Shown here: piece after piece, positions 41,303-49,622 of the stretch
Layout: each line of letters opens with the position of its first letter
Numbering within the stretch: the stretch's first letter is position 1
Assembly (NCBI GenBank): GCA_038229875.1
Contig: JBBROA010000015.1
Span: 1-49,622 of the forward strand
DNA length: 49,622 bases
Direction of reading: 5' to 3'
DNA from: JALYUA01 sp038229875
GTDB lineage: Bacteria; Acidobacteriota; Thermoanaerobaculia; UBA5066; Gp7-AA6
Notes under the pieces: generated by a model
Databases searched by the model: none
Told to the model about the DNA's origin: nothing
The model's input: only the letters and a program-made list of their open reading frames with translations
Program-made: the position numbers and the translations under genes

Positions 41303-41334
41303 AAAAAAAGGGGGGCATCGCTGCCCCCCAAAAA
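41303..41334 (-). terminator. Intrinsic terminator after receptor copy 1
   Basis: On the minus strand, TGGGGGGCA pairs with TGCCCCCC (8-bp G/C stem, 4-base loop), followed by a run of seven T. It lies between the TonB-dependent receptor stop and the GWxTD gene. It should end most transcripts, leaving lower downstream expression. The plus strand also reads as stem followed by A/T-rich sequence. Confidence 0.85.
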
Positions 41335-41349
41335 TTCAGACGCTGCGGT

Positions 41350-44271
41350 CTAGAACGCGATCTTGAGAGATCCCCGGAACAGCCGCGGATCCAGTCGTTG
41401 CGTGATCTTGCCGTAGTTCGAGTTGGTCTGCTGCTGGTTCGGGTCGAAAAGAGACGCCGGGTAGTTGGCCGGCTGGCTCGTCGAGAAGCGGACGTCCTCC
41501 AGCGTTTCGGTCTGGCGGTTCAGGAGGTTAAAGACATAGGCCTGAACCGTCACCGTGACCGGCCCGAGAGCGATCGGGTATCCGAGAGTCAGGTTCGCGT
41601 CGTATGTGGGCGGAAGGCGCTTCGCGCTGCCGCGCTCCACGAGCTGGACTTCCGCGCCGTAGCCGGAGTTGAAGTACCCCTGCTTGTTGAGCGGGGCACC
41701 GGACTGGGCATACGCCTGCACGCCGACGAAGAGCTTGAACGGCGTCGTGTAGGAGAGGTCCAGCCGGACATTGTGCGGCCGATCGAGGAACAGCTTGCCG
41801 TAGTTGTTGACGTTGAACGCGGCGTAGTCGAAGTCCGCGTTGATACCGGGGTCGGTCTGACCGCGGCCTTCGCGCACCTCACCGTCGTAGTTGCCGCGCA
41901 GTGACGAGAAGACGTAGGACGCCTGCGCCCAGAAGGTCTGGGAGAAGGATTTCCGTCCGACGAACTCGATGCCGCGGTAGATCCGGCGAGCCTTCGGGGT
42001 GGCGGGGATGGTCTCGGTGCAGCCGCCGTTGTCGAGGCCCGAGCAACCGGGAATCAAGCCTTGAGAGATCGCGCCCGAAGAACCCGGATTGATGAGCGCG
42101 CAGGTGTTGAAGTTCGTCTCGGGACGGTCGCCATTCAGATCGCATCGGTCTTCAATAACACGGCCCAGGTTGCGGTAGGTCCCCTTGACGCCCACGGAAA
42201 GCGTCGGGTCGAGAAGCATCTCGCCGCCGATCGTGAACTCGTCTTGATAGATGCCCTTGATCCCGGCTTCCGACGGTTCGGTAAAAGCGCCTCCCTGCAC
42301 GAATGGCTTCGAATGCCCGATGACGGCGGGGTCCTGGTGCGTGTTTACGGGATCGAAGTTATAGGTCGTGACCTGGGTCTGGGCGCCGTACGCGCGGACG
42401 TTCAGGTCGGTGGGGATCGCGTAGTAGAAGCGGCCGAAGAAACCGTAGATCTTGGCCGCGCCATTGCCCTTCGGATCCCAGATGACTCCCACGCGCGGCT
42501 GCCACTCGTTCTTGGTCTTGATCGCGGTCGTGCCGGTGTAATCCTGGACGTCCTCCTCGTCCCAGCGGAAACCCGCGTTGACGGTCAGGCCCGGAATCAC
42601 CTTCCACGAGTCCTGGAGGTACGCGCCGTAGTTGATTGACTTCGGCGTCACCGTGTTGTCGATCGGGTCCTGCGAGGAAGCGCCGGAGGAGAAGAAGTCG
42701 TGCTGATAGTAGGTCTGACCGTACTCGTTGACCTTGGTGACCAGCTGGCCGCCGGTGTAGTACGTGATCGCCGTGGTCTTGCCGATCTCGTAATCGCCGC
42801 CGGCCTTCACCTCGTGGCTCCCAAAGTAAAAGGCGAGGTCGCCCCGGTACTGGTTCCGGTTCGACCGGTTGTTGCGGGTCGGCCCGAAGATCTGTCCGAA
42901 GCCGCCCGTCGTCGAGCGCGAGGACGCCGGCTGCACACAGGGGGTTGCGGGGGTTCCACCCGTGCAGGTCAAATCGTCGTTGCGGATCCCCGAGCCCGCG
43001 CCCGAGGGCGTCAGCTGGTAGCGGTCCTCGTGGTGAGAGGCCTGCAGGGTCAGCAGTCCGAGCGAGCCGAAGAGCTGATTGAAACGGAGGCCGCCATCCT
43101 GGCCCCCGACGTCGCGCCGGGATTCCCACGTGCGCGGGTCAAAGCTCGTGATGCTGACGACGCGGGCGTGCCGCGGGTCGGCATTGGCGGCGCCCTGGAT
43201 CACTGTCGGGTCGGCAAACGCCGTGGCCACGAGGGTGCTCCCCTGCGCGACGTTCCAGGTCAGCTTGCCGGAGTAAAGGTTGTCTGTCTCATCCAGCGGG
43301 AATTGCGCCGACGCCGGAATGGCGGCGCTCGCGACCGCGCGCGAAACCTGGCCCGGATTGTTCACCCGGTCAAACGCCGCGAAGAACCAGAGGTGGTCCT
43401 TGAAGATGAAGCCGCCGACGTCGGCCCCGAAATCGGTCCGCTTGTAGTCGGAGATCCTCATGCCGGTCAGCGAGTCCTGCGGCGTGATCGTCCGGTCTGC
43501 CTGCGTCTTGAAGGTGTCGTAGTAGACGAAGCCGTCGCCGTGAAACTCGTTGCCCCCGGATTTGGTGATGACGTTGATCACGCCGCCCAGGGCGCGGCCG
43601 TACTCGGCCTGGTAGCCGCCCGTCTTCACTTCGACTTCCTGGATGAACTCGGTGTTGATCGACTTGCCCTGAAAGCCCTTGATGACGTTCGTCGTGTTGA
43701 CGCCGTCGATGACGTACTGGTTTTCGACGGACGTCGCCCCGTAGACTGTCAGCGCAAGCGCGCGGCCCTGGGTCTCGCCGCGGTCCGTGCTGACACCCGG
43801 GTTGGACCGCACGATGTCCGCGTAGTTGCGGGCGACCGGCAGCCGCTCGATGACTTTCGCCGAATAGCTGCTTCCGGTGGTCGTGTTCGTCACGTCCACC
43901 AGAGGCGCCTCACCGCTCACGATCACGGCCTCAGTCGCGGTGATGCGCATGCTGAGGTTGACGGTCGCCGTCGCGTCGAGCGTCACGGGAGCGCTCCGCT
44001 CCGCGGTCGAGAAGCCCGATAGAGTGGCCTTGACCGTGTAGGTCCCGGGAGCGAGCGCGGGAAAGCGATATGTCCCGTTGCCGCCCGTGACGACCACCCG
44101 TGTGCCCTGCAGCGACGGGCTGAGCGCCTCGACGGTCACGCCCGGGAGCGGCTTGCCGTCGTTGTCCGTGACAGTACCCGTAATCGATCCCGTCGTCTGA
44201 GCCACAGCCGCCTGTCCGGCCGCCAAGAGACAAACCGCCACGAGTAAAAGAATCGGGATGAACTTGCGCAT
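41350..44271 (-). CDS. Oar-like TonB-dependent receptor, copy 1
   Basis: A 973-aa outer-membrane protein for active uptake of an unknown large substrate. Signal peptide (MRKFIPILLLVAVCLLAAGQAAVAQ), a CarboxypepD_reg-like Ig domain (~residues 25-110: 'TGSITGTVTDNDGKPLPGVTVEAL..GTYRFPALAPGTY'), a plug domain ('YVIDGVNTTNVIKGFQGKSINTEFIQEVEVKTGGYQAEYGRALGGVINVITKSGGNEFHG') and a long beta-barrel ending in a terminal Phe (LKIAF). ATG 44271 has GGAGGAGGC upstream. Paralogue of the receptor at 45730; both pair with a GWxTD gene. Energised by a TonB protein; one candidate TonB-C fusion is at 33823. Confidence 0.93.
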   Translation of the reverse strand: MRKFIPILLLVAVCLLAAGQAAVAQTTGSITGTVTDNDGKPLPGVTVEALSPSLQGTRVVVTGGNGTYRFPALAPGTYTVKATLSGFSTAERSAPVTLDATATVNLSMRITATEAVIVSGEAPLVDVTNTTTGSSYSAKVIERLPVARNYADIVRSNPGVSTDRGETQGRALALTVYGATSVENQYVIDGVNTTNVIKGFQGKSINTEFIQEVEVKTGGYQAEYGRALGGVINVITKSGGNEFHGDGFVYYDTFKTQADRTITPQDSLTGMRISDYKRTDFGADVGGFIFKDHLWFFAAFDRVNNPGQVSRAVASAAIPASAQFPLDETDNLYSGKLTWNVAQGSTLVATAFADPTVIQGAANADPRHARVVSITSFDPRTWESRRDVGGQDGGLRFNQLFGSLGLLTLQASHHEDRYQLTPSGAGSGIRNDDLTCTGGTPATPCVQPASSRSTTGGFGQIFGPTRNNRSNRNQYRGDLAFYFGSHEVKAGGDYEIGKTTAITYYTGGQLVTKVNEYGQTYYQHDFFSSGASSQDPIDNTVTPKSINYGAYLQDSWKVIPGLTVNAGFRWDEEDVQDYTGTTAIKTKNEWQPRVGVIWDPKGNGAAKIYGFFGRFYYAIPTDLNVRAYGAQTQVTTYNFDPVNTHQDPAVIGHSKPFVQGGAFTEPSEAGIKGIYQDEFTIGGEMLLDPTLSVGVKGTYRNLGRVIEDRCDLNGDRPETNFNTCALINPGSSGAISQGLIPGCSGLDNGGCTETIPATPKARRIYRGIEFVGRKSFSQTFWAQASYVFSSLRGNYDGEVREGRGQTDPGINADFDYAAFNVNNYGKLFLDRPHNVRLDLSYTTPFKLFVGVQAYAQSGAPLNKQGYFNSGYGAEVQLVERGSAKRLPPTYDANLTLGYPIALGPVTVTVQAYVFNLLNRQTETLEDVRFSTSQPANYPASLFDPNQQQTNSNYGKITQRLDPRLFRGSLKIAF

Positions 44272-44528
44272 GCCTCCTCCTTCAAATGGGAAATCCTGAC
44301 GCGAGAGAATCGGCCGTCGTGTCACAGTGTGATGTGTCGTCGCTTTCGTGAGTATGACGGCAGCCTAGAACCGTGAGGCGAGAAGCGCAAGACCGGAGCG
44401 AACAAAAACAAAACCAAATCGAAAGGCCGAAATCCGTTGCGCCTAAACGGCACAAGATCCGCGCAGATTTTTGAAGTTAGTCCAGCAGACGGTACCTCAG
44501 GGGCGCGAATGGACCGACGGGATCCGAA

Positions 44529-45629
44529 TCAGCGCGTGGCCTGCACCCAGGTGGCGTGGTCGAGCAGGCCGCGGCGAGCCGCTTCCACGGCCGCCAGGGA
44601 CCGCTCCTCCCGCTGCAGGACGTTCTGGCCATACCCCCTTCGCGTGATGAACTCGAAATCTACCTGCTGGTAGGGCACCCCTCGCGGCAAGGCCTCCCGC
44701 CGGTAGTGCCAGGTCTCGAGCCAGTTCACCCCCGCGTTTGGCAGCTTGCTGGTAGGCCCCGTCATGTTGTTTGCGATGACCCCGGCGATCCCAGGCTCTT
44801 TCCCGCTCTGCGCCGCGACGACGTCGTTTCGCGACCAGCGGGACATCCCGGCTGGCTCAGACGTGTCCTCACCGGTCGTGATCGGCCGGCGGCCGACATA
44901 CGTCGGCGGCCCGAGGAGGATAAAGACCATCCCGCGGTCGGTGAGCGCCCCTCGGGTCTCTTCCTGCGTGAAGTGAGAATCGGCAAACGCCACGCGCTTG
45001 TCGAACTCTTCGCGCAATTCATTGTCCGACGTCTCCGGGCGCGGGTCGTGGGAACGCCAGAAGCCGACGACGAACTCGCTGCGCGACACCGGGTCCGAGA
45101 GTCGAAGGAAGGCGCGCCGGTCTTCGGAAGACAGCAAAAAGCGCACCGGTCCGTCCGCCCAATCTTCACCCAGCCGCTCCTCCCGTCCTCCCTGCGGCCG
45201 GGAGAAGGCCTTGTACGACGCCGCCACCGAGCTGCTCTGGTCTACGGCACTCCGCGAGACTGCGAGGGCGGCTCGCGTTTCCTGGAGCACGCGAACGACC
45301 GGCTTGGGATAAACCGAAGGATCGAGCGCGGGCGAAGGCTGGTGGACGAGGTAGATCTCGAACTGACCTCGCGCCTCCGAGTCCCGCCCGAGCGCGGCAA
45401 GACACGCTCCTCGATAGAAGGCGAGCCCCGGGCCGAGGGCGGTGCGGTAAGACTCGTTCTCCGGCTTCTGGCTCTCGCGTTCGAGAAGATCCAGGGTCGC
45501 CAGAGCGTCTGGGTAAGACATCAAACGGAACTGCGTCTTCGCCTTCTGAAAGAGCTCGGGGGGCGCAGAGGCAGAAGCGGCGAGAGAAAGCGAAAGTCCT
45601 GCGGCGAAACCGAGGGCGAGTCGGCGCAT
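44529..45629 (-). CDS. GWxTD-family domain protein, copy 2
   Basis: A 366-aa paralogue of the gene at 40161, of identical length and with the same layout: signal peptide (residues 1-22), 'LFQKAKTQFRLMSYPDALATLDLLE' helices, 'LLSSEDRRAFLRLSDPVSRSEFVVGFWRSHDP' and 'GALTDRGMVFILLGPPTYVGRRPI' (GALTD in place of GWxTD). ATG 45629 has GGAGG upstream. It follows receptor copy 2 and its terminator. The ~250-bp spacer after it holds the upstream region of receptor copy 1 and no gene. Confidence 0.9.
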   Translation of the reverse strand: MRRLALGFAAGLSLSLAASASAPPELFQKAKTQFRLMSYPDALATLDLLERESQKPENESYRTALGPGLAFYRGACLAALGRDSEARGQFEIYLVHQPSPALDPSVYPKPVVRVLQETRAALAVSRSAVDQSSSVAASYKAFSRPQGGREERLGEDWADGPVRFLLSSEDRRAFLRLSDPVSRSEFVVGFWRSHDPRPETSDNELREEFDKRVAFADSHFTQEETRGALTDRGMVFILLGPPTYVGRRPITTGEDTSEPAGMSRWSRNDVVAAQSGKEPGIAGVIANNMTGPTSKLPNAGVNWLETWHYRREALPRGVPYQQVDFEFITRRGYGQNVLQREERSLAAVEAARRGLLDHATWVQATR

Positions 45630-45680
45630 AACGGCCTCCGTGAGATCACGCGATCTTACGCCCGGCGCCGATGAGCGGGC

Positions 45681-45709
45681 AAAAAAAAGGGGCGGCCGAA
45701 GCCGCCCCT
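45681..45709 (-). terminator. Intrinsic terminator after receptor copy 2, UUCG loop
   Basis: Minus-strand AGGGGCGGC-TTCG-GCCGCCCCT hairpin (9-bp stem, stable UUCG tetraloop) followed by eight T. It lies between the receptor stop and the GWxTD gene start. Confidence 0.9.
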
Positions 45710-45729
45710 GAAATAAATCGGGAAAGAGC

Positions 45730-48700
45730 TTAGAAGGAAAGCTTCAAAGCCACCCGAACGAGACGCGGGTCCGTGCGCGCTGTCGCTTTGCGGAAGTCCG
45801 CGTTATCCGTGCAAGGGGTGCTGCTCGTGCAGGTCTGTCCAAACGCCGTGGTCCCCGGCTCGACGCCGGCCTGACCGTAAAACGGGCTGTTGGGGTTGGT
45901 CACGAAACTGGCGTTGGGGTTGAACAGCTGGTCGCTCGCCGTGACCGTCTGTCTGTTCAGGACATTAAAGACGTAGAGCTGAGGCGTCACCGTCACTTTT
46001 CCGAAGTTGATGTTGTAGGCCAGGGAGAGGTTGCCCTCGTAATCGGTCGGCTGGCGTCCGCTCGTGCCGCGCGGGTCGAGGAAAAGCTCCGACCCGTACT
46101 GGGAATTGAAATAGCTCCGACGCGTGGTCGGGACGCCGCTGCGGATGTAAGCGTTGAACCCGACGGCCAGACCAAAGGGCGTGTTGTACACCGCGTCGAG
46201 GCGGAACTGGTGGGGGCGGTCGAGCTCGAGATTGCCGTAGGCGTTATTCAGGAACTGGTAATAGTCGTAGTCGGCGTTGATCCCGGGGTCCGTCTGACCG
46301 GTGGTCTCGCGGATGGCGCCGGAGTAGTTGCCACGGAGAGTCGAATAGAGGTACGAAGCCTGCAGCCACAGGGTCTGCGAGAAAGCCTTGCGGGCAGTGA
46401 CCTCAATGCCCCGGAAGATGCGCTTCGCCTTGGGAACGGGAGTTCCGGGAATCTCTGTGCCTCCGGTCGGGTCCGTCGGATTGTCCGAGCCATTGTAGCT
46501 GCCGAAGACGCCGGTCGCGCCCGGATTGTCCGGACCCGTGGCGCCCGGATTGAAGATCGCGCAGGTGCCCGCCGGAGCGAGATCGCACCGATCTTCCACC
46601 GCACGGCCGAGGGCCCTGTAAGTCCCTTTCAAGCCCACGGACAGTGTCGGATCGATCGCCTTCTCAATACCCAGAGTGAGCTCATCCTGATAAGGGGCCT
46701 TGATGCCCCGATCGACCGGCTCGCCTTCCACGGAGCCGATTTGCTTCGCCAGATTACGTCCGGCGGGGGCCGTCGGGTCCTGAGTCCCGGTGTTCGTGGG
46801 ACTGTAGTTGAACACGGTCAACTGGGTGTTGCCCGTGAAGACGCGCGCGTTCAAGTCCGTCGGGATGGCGTAGAAGAAGCGCCCGGCGGAGCCATACAAC
46901 TTGCTCGAGCCGTCGCCAATGAAGTCCCACACGAAGCCGAAGCGCGGCGCCCACTGATTGTTGAGCTTGAATGCGGTCGCCTGGTCGCCGCGGAAGAATT
47001 CCTCCTGGTCCCAGCGGACGCCCGCGTTGACCGAGAGGGCCGGGGTGATCCGCCACTGGTCCTGTGCGAAAGCGCCGTAACGTTTGGTCGGCGTGTCGAA
47101 AGGCGACGAGACGAGGGGGGTCAGGTCCACTCCGTTGGCTGTGTAAACGCGGTGCCGATAGAACACCTGCTGCCTCTGGCCCAGCGCGTTCGTGTAGAAC
47201 GGCGCCTTGGTCAAATCGCACTTGTTGGAACCGGCGCCTGTGCAGGGATAAATCACCAGGCCCTGTCCGCCGGTCCGGAATGTTGAGCCGAAGGTGTCGT
47301 CCTTCTGGTAGTCGCCACCCACCTTGAACTCGTTATTCGCGAAGTACGCGGTAAAGCTGCCGAGGTAGGCGTCGCGCTTGGAAGCGTTGTTCAAGGTCGG
47401 TCCGAACACGTTTCCGAAGCCACCCGAAACGATGTTCGTCCGCAGCTTGGGGTCCGGGTTGGTCGAAGTCGTGGTGTCCGTAACATTGGCCACGTCGAGC
47501 CCCTCGGGCTTGGTCTGGTAACGGTCCCTGTGCTGGCTGTACTGCGCCGTGAAGATCCCGAAGGCGCCGAACAGCTGGTTGTAGCGCGCGGCGTAGTCCG
47601 TACCACCGACGTCGCGCCGTCCGTTGTAGGAGAAGGGGTTCGTGCTGGCAGGAACGACGAGCTCGCCCTCCTGGACGCGCGGATCGGCGAACAGGGTTCC
47701 GACCAGGGTCGACCCCTGGGCGATGTTGAACGTCAGCTTGCCGGCATAGAGGCTCTCCGTGTACTTGACGGGGAAATCTTCGCCGATACGCACGCCGCTC
47801 GTCGGCCGGTCCTTCTGGTCCGTGATCGTGCGGTCATACGCGCCGTAAAACCAAATTCGGTCCTTCCAGAAGAAGCCGCCGACGTCGACGCCGCCTTCCT
47901 TGCGGTCGTTCTTGGTAAGAGTGGAGCCGGCGAGTATGTCCCCGGTCTGGGAATACGACGCCGTCTGGCTGTTCTTGATGTCCGAGCGCATCGACGTGGT
48001 GTTGTAGTACCCGAACAGGTCGCCATGAAACTCGTTGCCGCCGGACTTCGTGATCACATTGACCACGCCGCCGGTATTGCGGCCGTACTCGGCCTGGTAG
48101 CCCCCCGTCTTGACTTCGACCTCTTGGATGAACTCGGTATTGAGGGCTTTGCCCTGGAAGCCCTTGATGACGTTGGTCGTGTTGACGCCGTCGATTAAGA
48201 AAAGGTTCTCGGCGGACGTCGAACCGTAAATTGATATCGCCAGCGAGCGCCCCTGGGTCTCGCCGTTATCCGTCTGGACGCCCGGCTGGGAAAGCACGAT
48301 CGAAGCATAGTTGCGCCCCAGCGGCAGCTTGTCCATCACCTTGGCGGTGTAATTGCTCCCCGTGGTCGTGGAAGTGACGTCGACGAGTGGCGCCTCACCG
48401 GTGACGGTGACTGATTCCTTGGTCGTGAGGCTCAACTGCAGGTTCGCGGTCGCCGTCGCGTCGAGCGTGACGTTCGCCGTCTTCTGCACGTTGCCGAATC
48501 CGGAGAGATTCCCGGTGACCGTGTACCGGCCCGGCGGGAGCGAGACGAACCGATACCGGCCGTCGTTGCCCGTGACCGCGGTGCGGGAGCCCTGAAGGTT
48601 GGGGCTCGCAAGCTCCACCGTCACGCCGGGCAGCGAGCCGCCGTTCTGATCGGTGACCGAGCCCTCGATCGTCCCGGTCGTCTGTGCGAAGACGGCGAGA

Positions 48701-48756
48701 GGAGCGACGAGCAGGCAAGCCGCCAGAAACAGAGTAAATCGGAATCCGAACTTCAT
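45730..48756 (-). CDS. Oar-like TonB-dependent receptor, copy 2
   Basis: A 1008-aa outer-membrane receptor with signal peptide (MKFGFRFTLFLAACLLVAPLAVFAQ), CarboxypepD_reg-like Ig domain ('TGTIEGSVTDQNGGSLPGVTVELASPNLQG'), plug ('FLIDGVNTTNVIKGFQGKALNTEFIQEVEVKTGGYQAEYGRNTGGVVNVITKSGGNEFHGD') and a barrel ending in LKLSF. The first ~300 residues match copy 1 closely; the barrel is more diverged in its external loops, consistent with different ligands. ATG 48756 with AAGGAGGC upstream. The 187-bp region upstream (48757-48943) must hold the promoter; I could not pick a convincing -35/-10 pair. It also has the CAATTAATTG palindrome at 48941-48950. Confidence 0.93.
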   Translation of the reverse strand: MKFGFRFTLFLAACLLVAPLAVFAQTTGTIEGSVTDQNGGSLPGVTVELASPNLQGSRTAVTGNDGRYRFVSLPPGRYTVTGNLSGFGNVQKTANVTLDATATANLQLSLTTKESVTVTGEAPLVDVTSTTTGSNYTAKVMDKLPLGRNYASIVLSQPGVQTDNGETQGRSLAISIYGSTSAENLFLIDGVNTTNVIKGFQGKALNTEFIQEVEVKTGGYQAEYGRNTGGVVNVITKSGGNEFHGDLFGYYNTTSMRSDIKNSQTASYSQTGDILAGSTLTKNDRKEGGVDVGGFFWKDRIWFYGAYDRTITDQKDRPTSGVRIGEDFPVKYTESLYAGKLTFNIAQGSTLVGTLFADPRVQEGELVVPASTNPFSYNGRRDVGGTDYAARYNQLFGAFGIFTAQYSQHRDRYQTKPEGLDVANVTDTTTSTNPDPKLRTNIVSGGFGNVFGPTLNNASKRDAYLGSFTAYFANNEFKVGGDYQKDDTFGSTFRTGGQGLVIYPCTGAGSNKCDLTKAPFYTNALGQRQQVFYRHRVYTANGVDLTPLVSSPFDTPTKRYGAFAQDQWRITPALSVNAGVRWDQEEFFRGDQATAFKLNNQWAPRFGFVWDFIGDGSSKLYGSAGRFFYAIPTDLNARVFTGNTQLTVFNYSPTNTGTQDPTAPAGRNLAKQIGSVEGEPVDRGIKAPYQDELTLGIEKAIDPTLSVGLKGTYRALGRAVEDRCDLAPAGTCAIFNPGATGPDNPGATGVFGSYNGSDNPTDPTGGTEIPGTPVPKAKRIFRGIEVTARKAFSQTLWLQASYLYSTLRGNYSGAIRETTGQTDPGINADYDYYQFLNNAYGNLELDRPHQFRLDAVYNTPFGLAVGFNAYIRSGVPTTRRSYFNSQYGSELFLDPRGTSGRQPTDYEGNLSLAYNINFGKVTVTPQLYVFNVLNRQTVTASDQLFNPNASFVTNPNSPFYGQAGVEPGTTAFGQTCTSSTPCTDNADFRKATARTDPRLVRVALKLSF

Positions 48757-48943
48757 TCGAGCCTCCTTAAAAACCACTCGAGAATCGTGGACGTTACTGC
48801 CGACGCGCTGAACGTAGAGCAATGTCACTGCCAGCGCAGGAGGCTCGCCGAGACTCCCCCGTGCCGTTGACAGGGCAGGAGTTACCGCCGCCGACCCCTC
48901 ACGGGGATGGCCTCTCCGACCGGGATTTTGGACGTTGATTCAA

Positions 48944-49470
48944 TTAATTGGATGCGACCGTCGGGGACGGGTTCCCTCCCTCCGGGGCCGCCGCGCGGGC
49001 GTTTTTCGGAGTGATCCGGGCGGTCGGGAGCACGATCTTGTGAGGGACTTTCTCTCCGGCCAAAATCTTGGAAGCGACCTCGAAGGCCTCCCGGCCTCCC
49101 GTCGGGTACACGAACGTCGCGGGAGCTTTCCCTCGGCGACCATCTGGCGGCCCCCGTCCAATCCGGGGAGGCCGTCGATACCGATGAACTTCATCTCCCG
49201 CGCGGCGATCGTGAGCCAGAGGTGCGTCACGATCCCGGGTCCATTCAGGTCCGCGATCGTGATCGTCTCGCCCGCGATGGGATGTTTGCTGTCGTCGTTC
49301 GAGCTCCAGTCGGGATTGTTGGACGACGAGCGAAAGGCCTGGAAGTCCTTCTGCTGCGAAAAGGCGAGGGGATCGACGGGCCCCGTCAGCGACGACTGGG
49401 CCGGTGCGGAAGCGGACCAGAGGAGGGCGAGCGCGGCGGCGATGGAGAGGGCGCGCCCCGGAATCCGCAT
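48944..49470 (-). pseudogene. Chimeric remnant: DUF2961 (GH172) start joined to sugar-binding-protein end, frameshifted
   Basis: From ATG 49470 the frame encodes a signal peptide (ends APAQ) and the beginning of a DUF2961/GH172 protein ('RSSSNNPDWSSNDDSKHPIAGETITIADLNGPGIVTHLWLTIAARE'). After about 49195 the sequence changes to the C-terminal end of a periplasmic sugar-binding protein of the LacI/RbsB type ('IGIDGLPGLDGGRQMVAEGKL'). At about 49120-49123 a one-base deletion in a C-run shifts the frame. The second frame continues 'ATFVYPTGGREAFEVASKILAGEKVPHKIVLPTARITP' and stops at 48944. Each half is recognisable, but neither protein is complete. An internal deletion between neighbouring genes, or an assembly join, would explain it. 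Confidence 0.75.
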
Positions 49471-49622
49471 CTACGAGCTCCCCTGGATCCGCCCGATCGC
49501 CCGTTCCGCGGACCAGCGGACCAGGGGCTTCTTCGCGAGCTCCCGCAGGACGGGCAGGGCGGAGGCGGCCGGCCTGCCGAGGGTTCCGAGCGCGTCGGCG
49601 CACGCGCGCAGCACATGGGTGA
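49471..49622 (-). CDS. HEAT-repeat protein, C-terminus (partial, runs off right edge)
   Basis: An open frame from the window edge to TAG 49471-49473 gives a 49-residue end: 'THVLRACADALGTLGRPAASALPVLRELAKKPLVRWSAERAIGRI', with the helix-turn-helix pattern of a HEAT/PBS repeat. Its stop is immediately followed by the ATG of the DUF2961-type remnant (TAGATG), so the two were one operon. Too little is visible to name the protein. Confidence 0.7.
   Translation of the reverse strand, partial: THVLRACADALGTLGRPAASALPVLRELAKKPLVRWSAERAIGRIQGSS

Overview
The window is one contiguous, GC-rich (roughly two-thirds G+C) chromosomal segment from a Gram-negative bacterium, most likely an Acidobacteriota member of the Thermoanaerobaculia type. 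This is inferred from gene content: LptD, Oar-like TonB-dependent receptors with an N-terminal carboxypeptidase-regulatory domain, GWxTD-family proteins, TonB C-termini fused to kinase-like domains, a split b6-type cytochrome b complex, and secreted proteins ending in CHAT/TPR-type architectures. No rRNA, tRNA, CRISPR array, phage gene or transposase was recognised. Many starts are GTG or TTG, and adjacent genes often share a 4-base GTGA, TTGA or ATGA stop/start overlap.

Layout. 1-2.5 kb (minus): edge of a secreted protein, a small lipoprotein-like gene and the GTPase HflX. 2.5-2.9 kb: a modular intergenic repeat. 2.9-4.4 kb (plus): a TIGR02757/DUF2400 protein coupled to a TlpA-like thioredoxin. 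4.4-11.9 kb (minus): a seven-gene respiratory operon read as four-cluster ferredoxin, membrane HEAT-repeat protein, Rieske protein, b6-like cytochrome b, subunit-IV-like cytochrome b, an eight-heme cytochrome c with a long coiled coil, and a one-helix membrane protein. 12.1-16.5 kb (plus): a membrane-anchored hypothetical, a DUF255/YyaL thioredoxin-like protein, a Cys-rich membrane protein and a class II histone-deacetylase-like amidohydrolase carrying an in-frame 27-bp tandem repeat. 16.5-20 kb: an S9 peptidase (minus), an LssY_C protein (plus) and an unknown protein (minus).

20.0-31.7 kb is a long minus-strand run that begins with acetyl-CoA C-acetyltransferase, a methyltransferase with an extra N-terminal domain, and both subunits of a 3-oxoacid CoA-transferase. 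It continues with LptD, then RmlA, RmlB and RmlD of dTDP-rhamnose synthesis (no RmlC here), then a fused phytol-kinase-like/DUF92 protein and a UbiA prenyltransferase. 31.9-35.7 kb (plus) holds RuvX, MltG and a catalytically dead kinase-like domain joined through one membrane helix to a TonB C-terminal domain.

35.7-48.8 kb (minus) encodes two tandem TonB-dependent-receptor/GWxTD pairs, each receptor followed by a strong intrinsic terminator. Downstream lies a three-gene operon of two DsbA-like thioredoxin proteins flanking an alkaline-phosphatase-superfamily/TPR protein. 48.9-49.6 kb holds the C-terminus of a HEAT-repeat protein and a gene remnant that joins the start of a DUF2961 (GH172) gene to the end of a sugar-binding-protein gene, with a frameshift.

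The strongest candidates for something under-described are the ferredoxin/HEAT/octaheme cytochrome b6-type operon, the pseudokinase-TonB fusion, the phytol kinase-DUF92-UbiA isoprenoid module, and a nested intergenic repeat present in three full or near-full copies. All assignments were made by reading; no database search or structure prediction was run.
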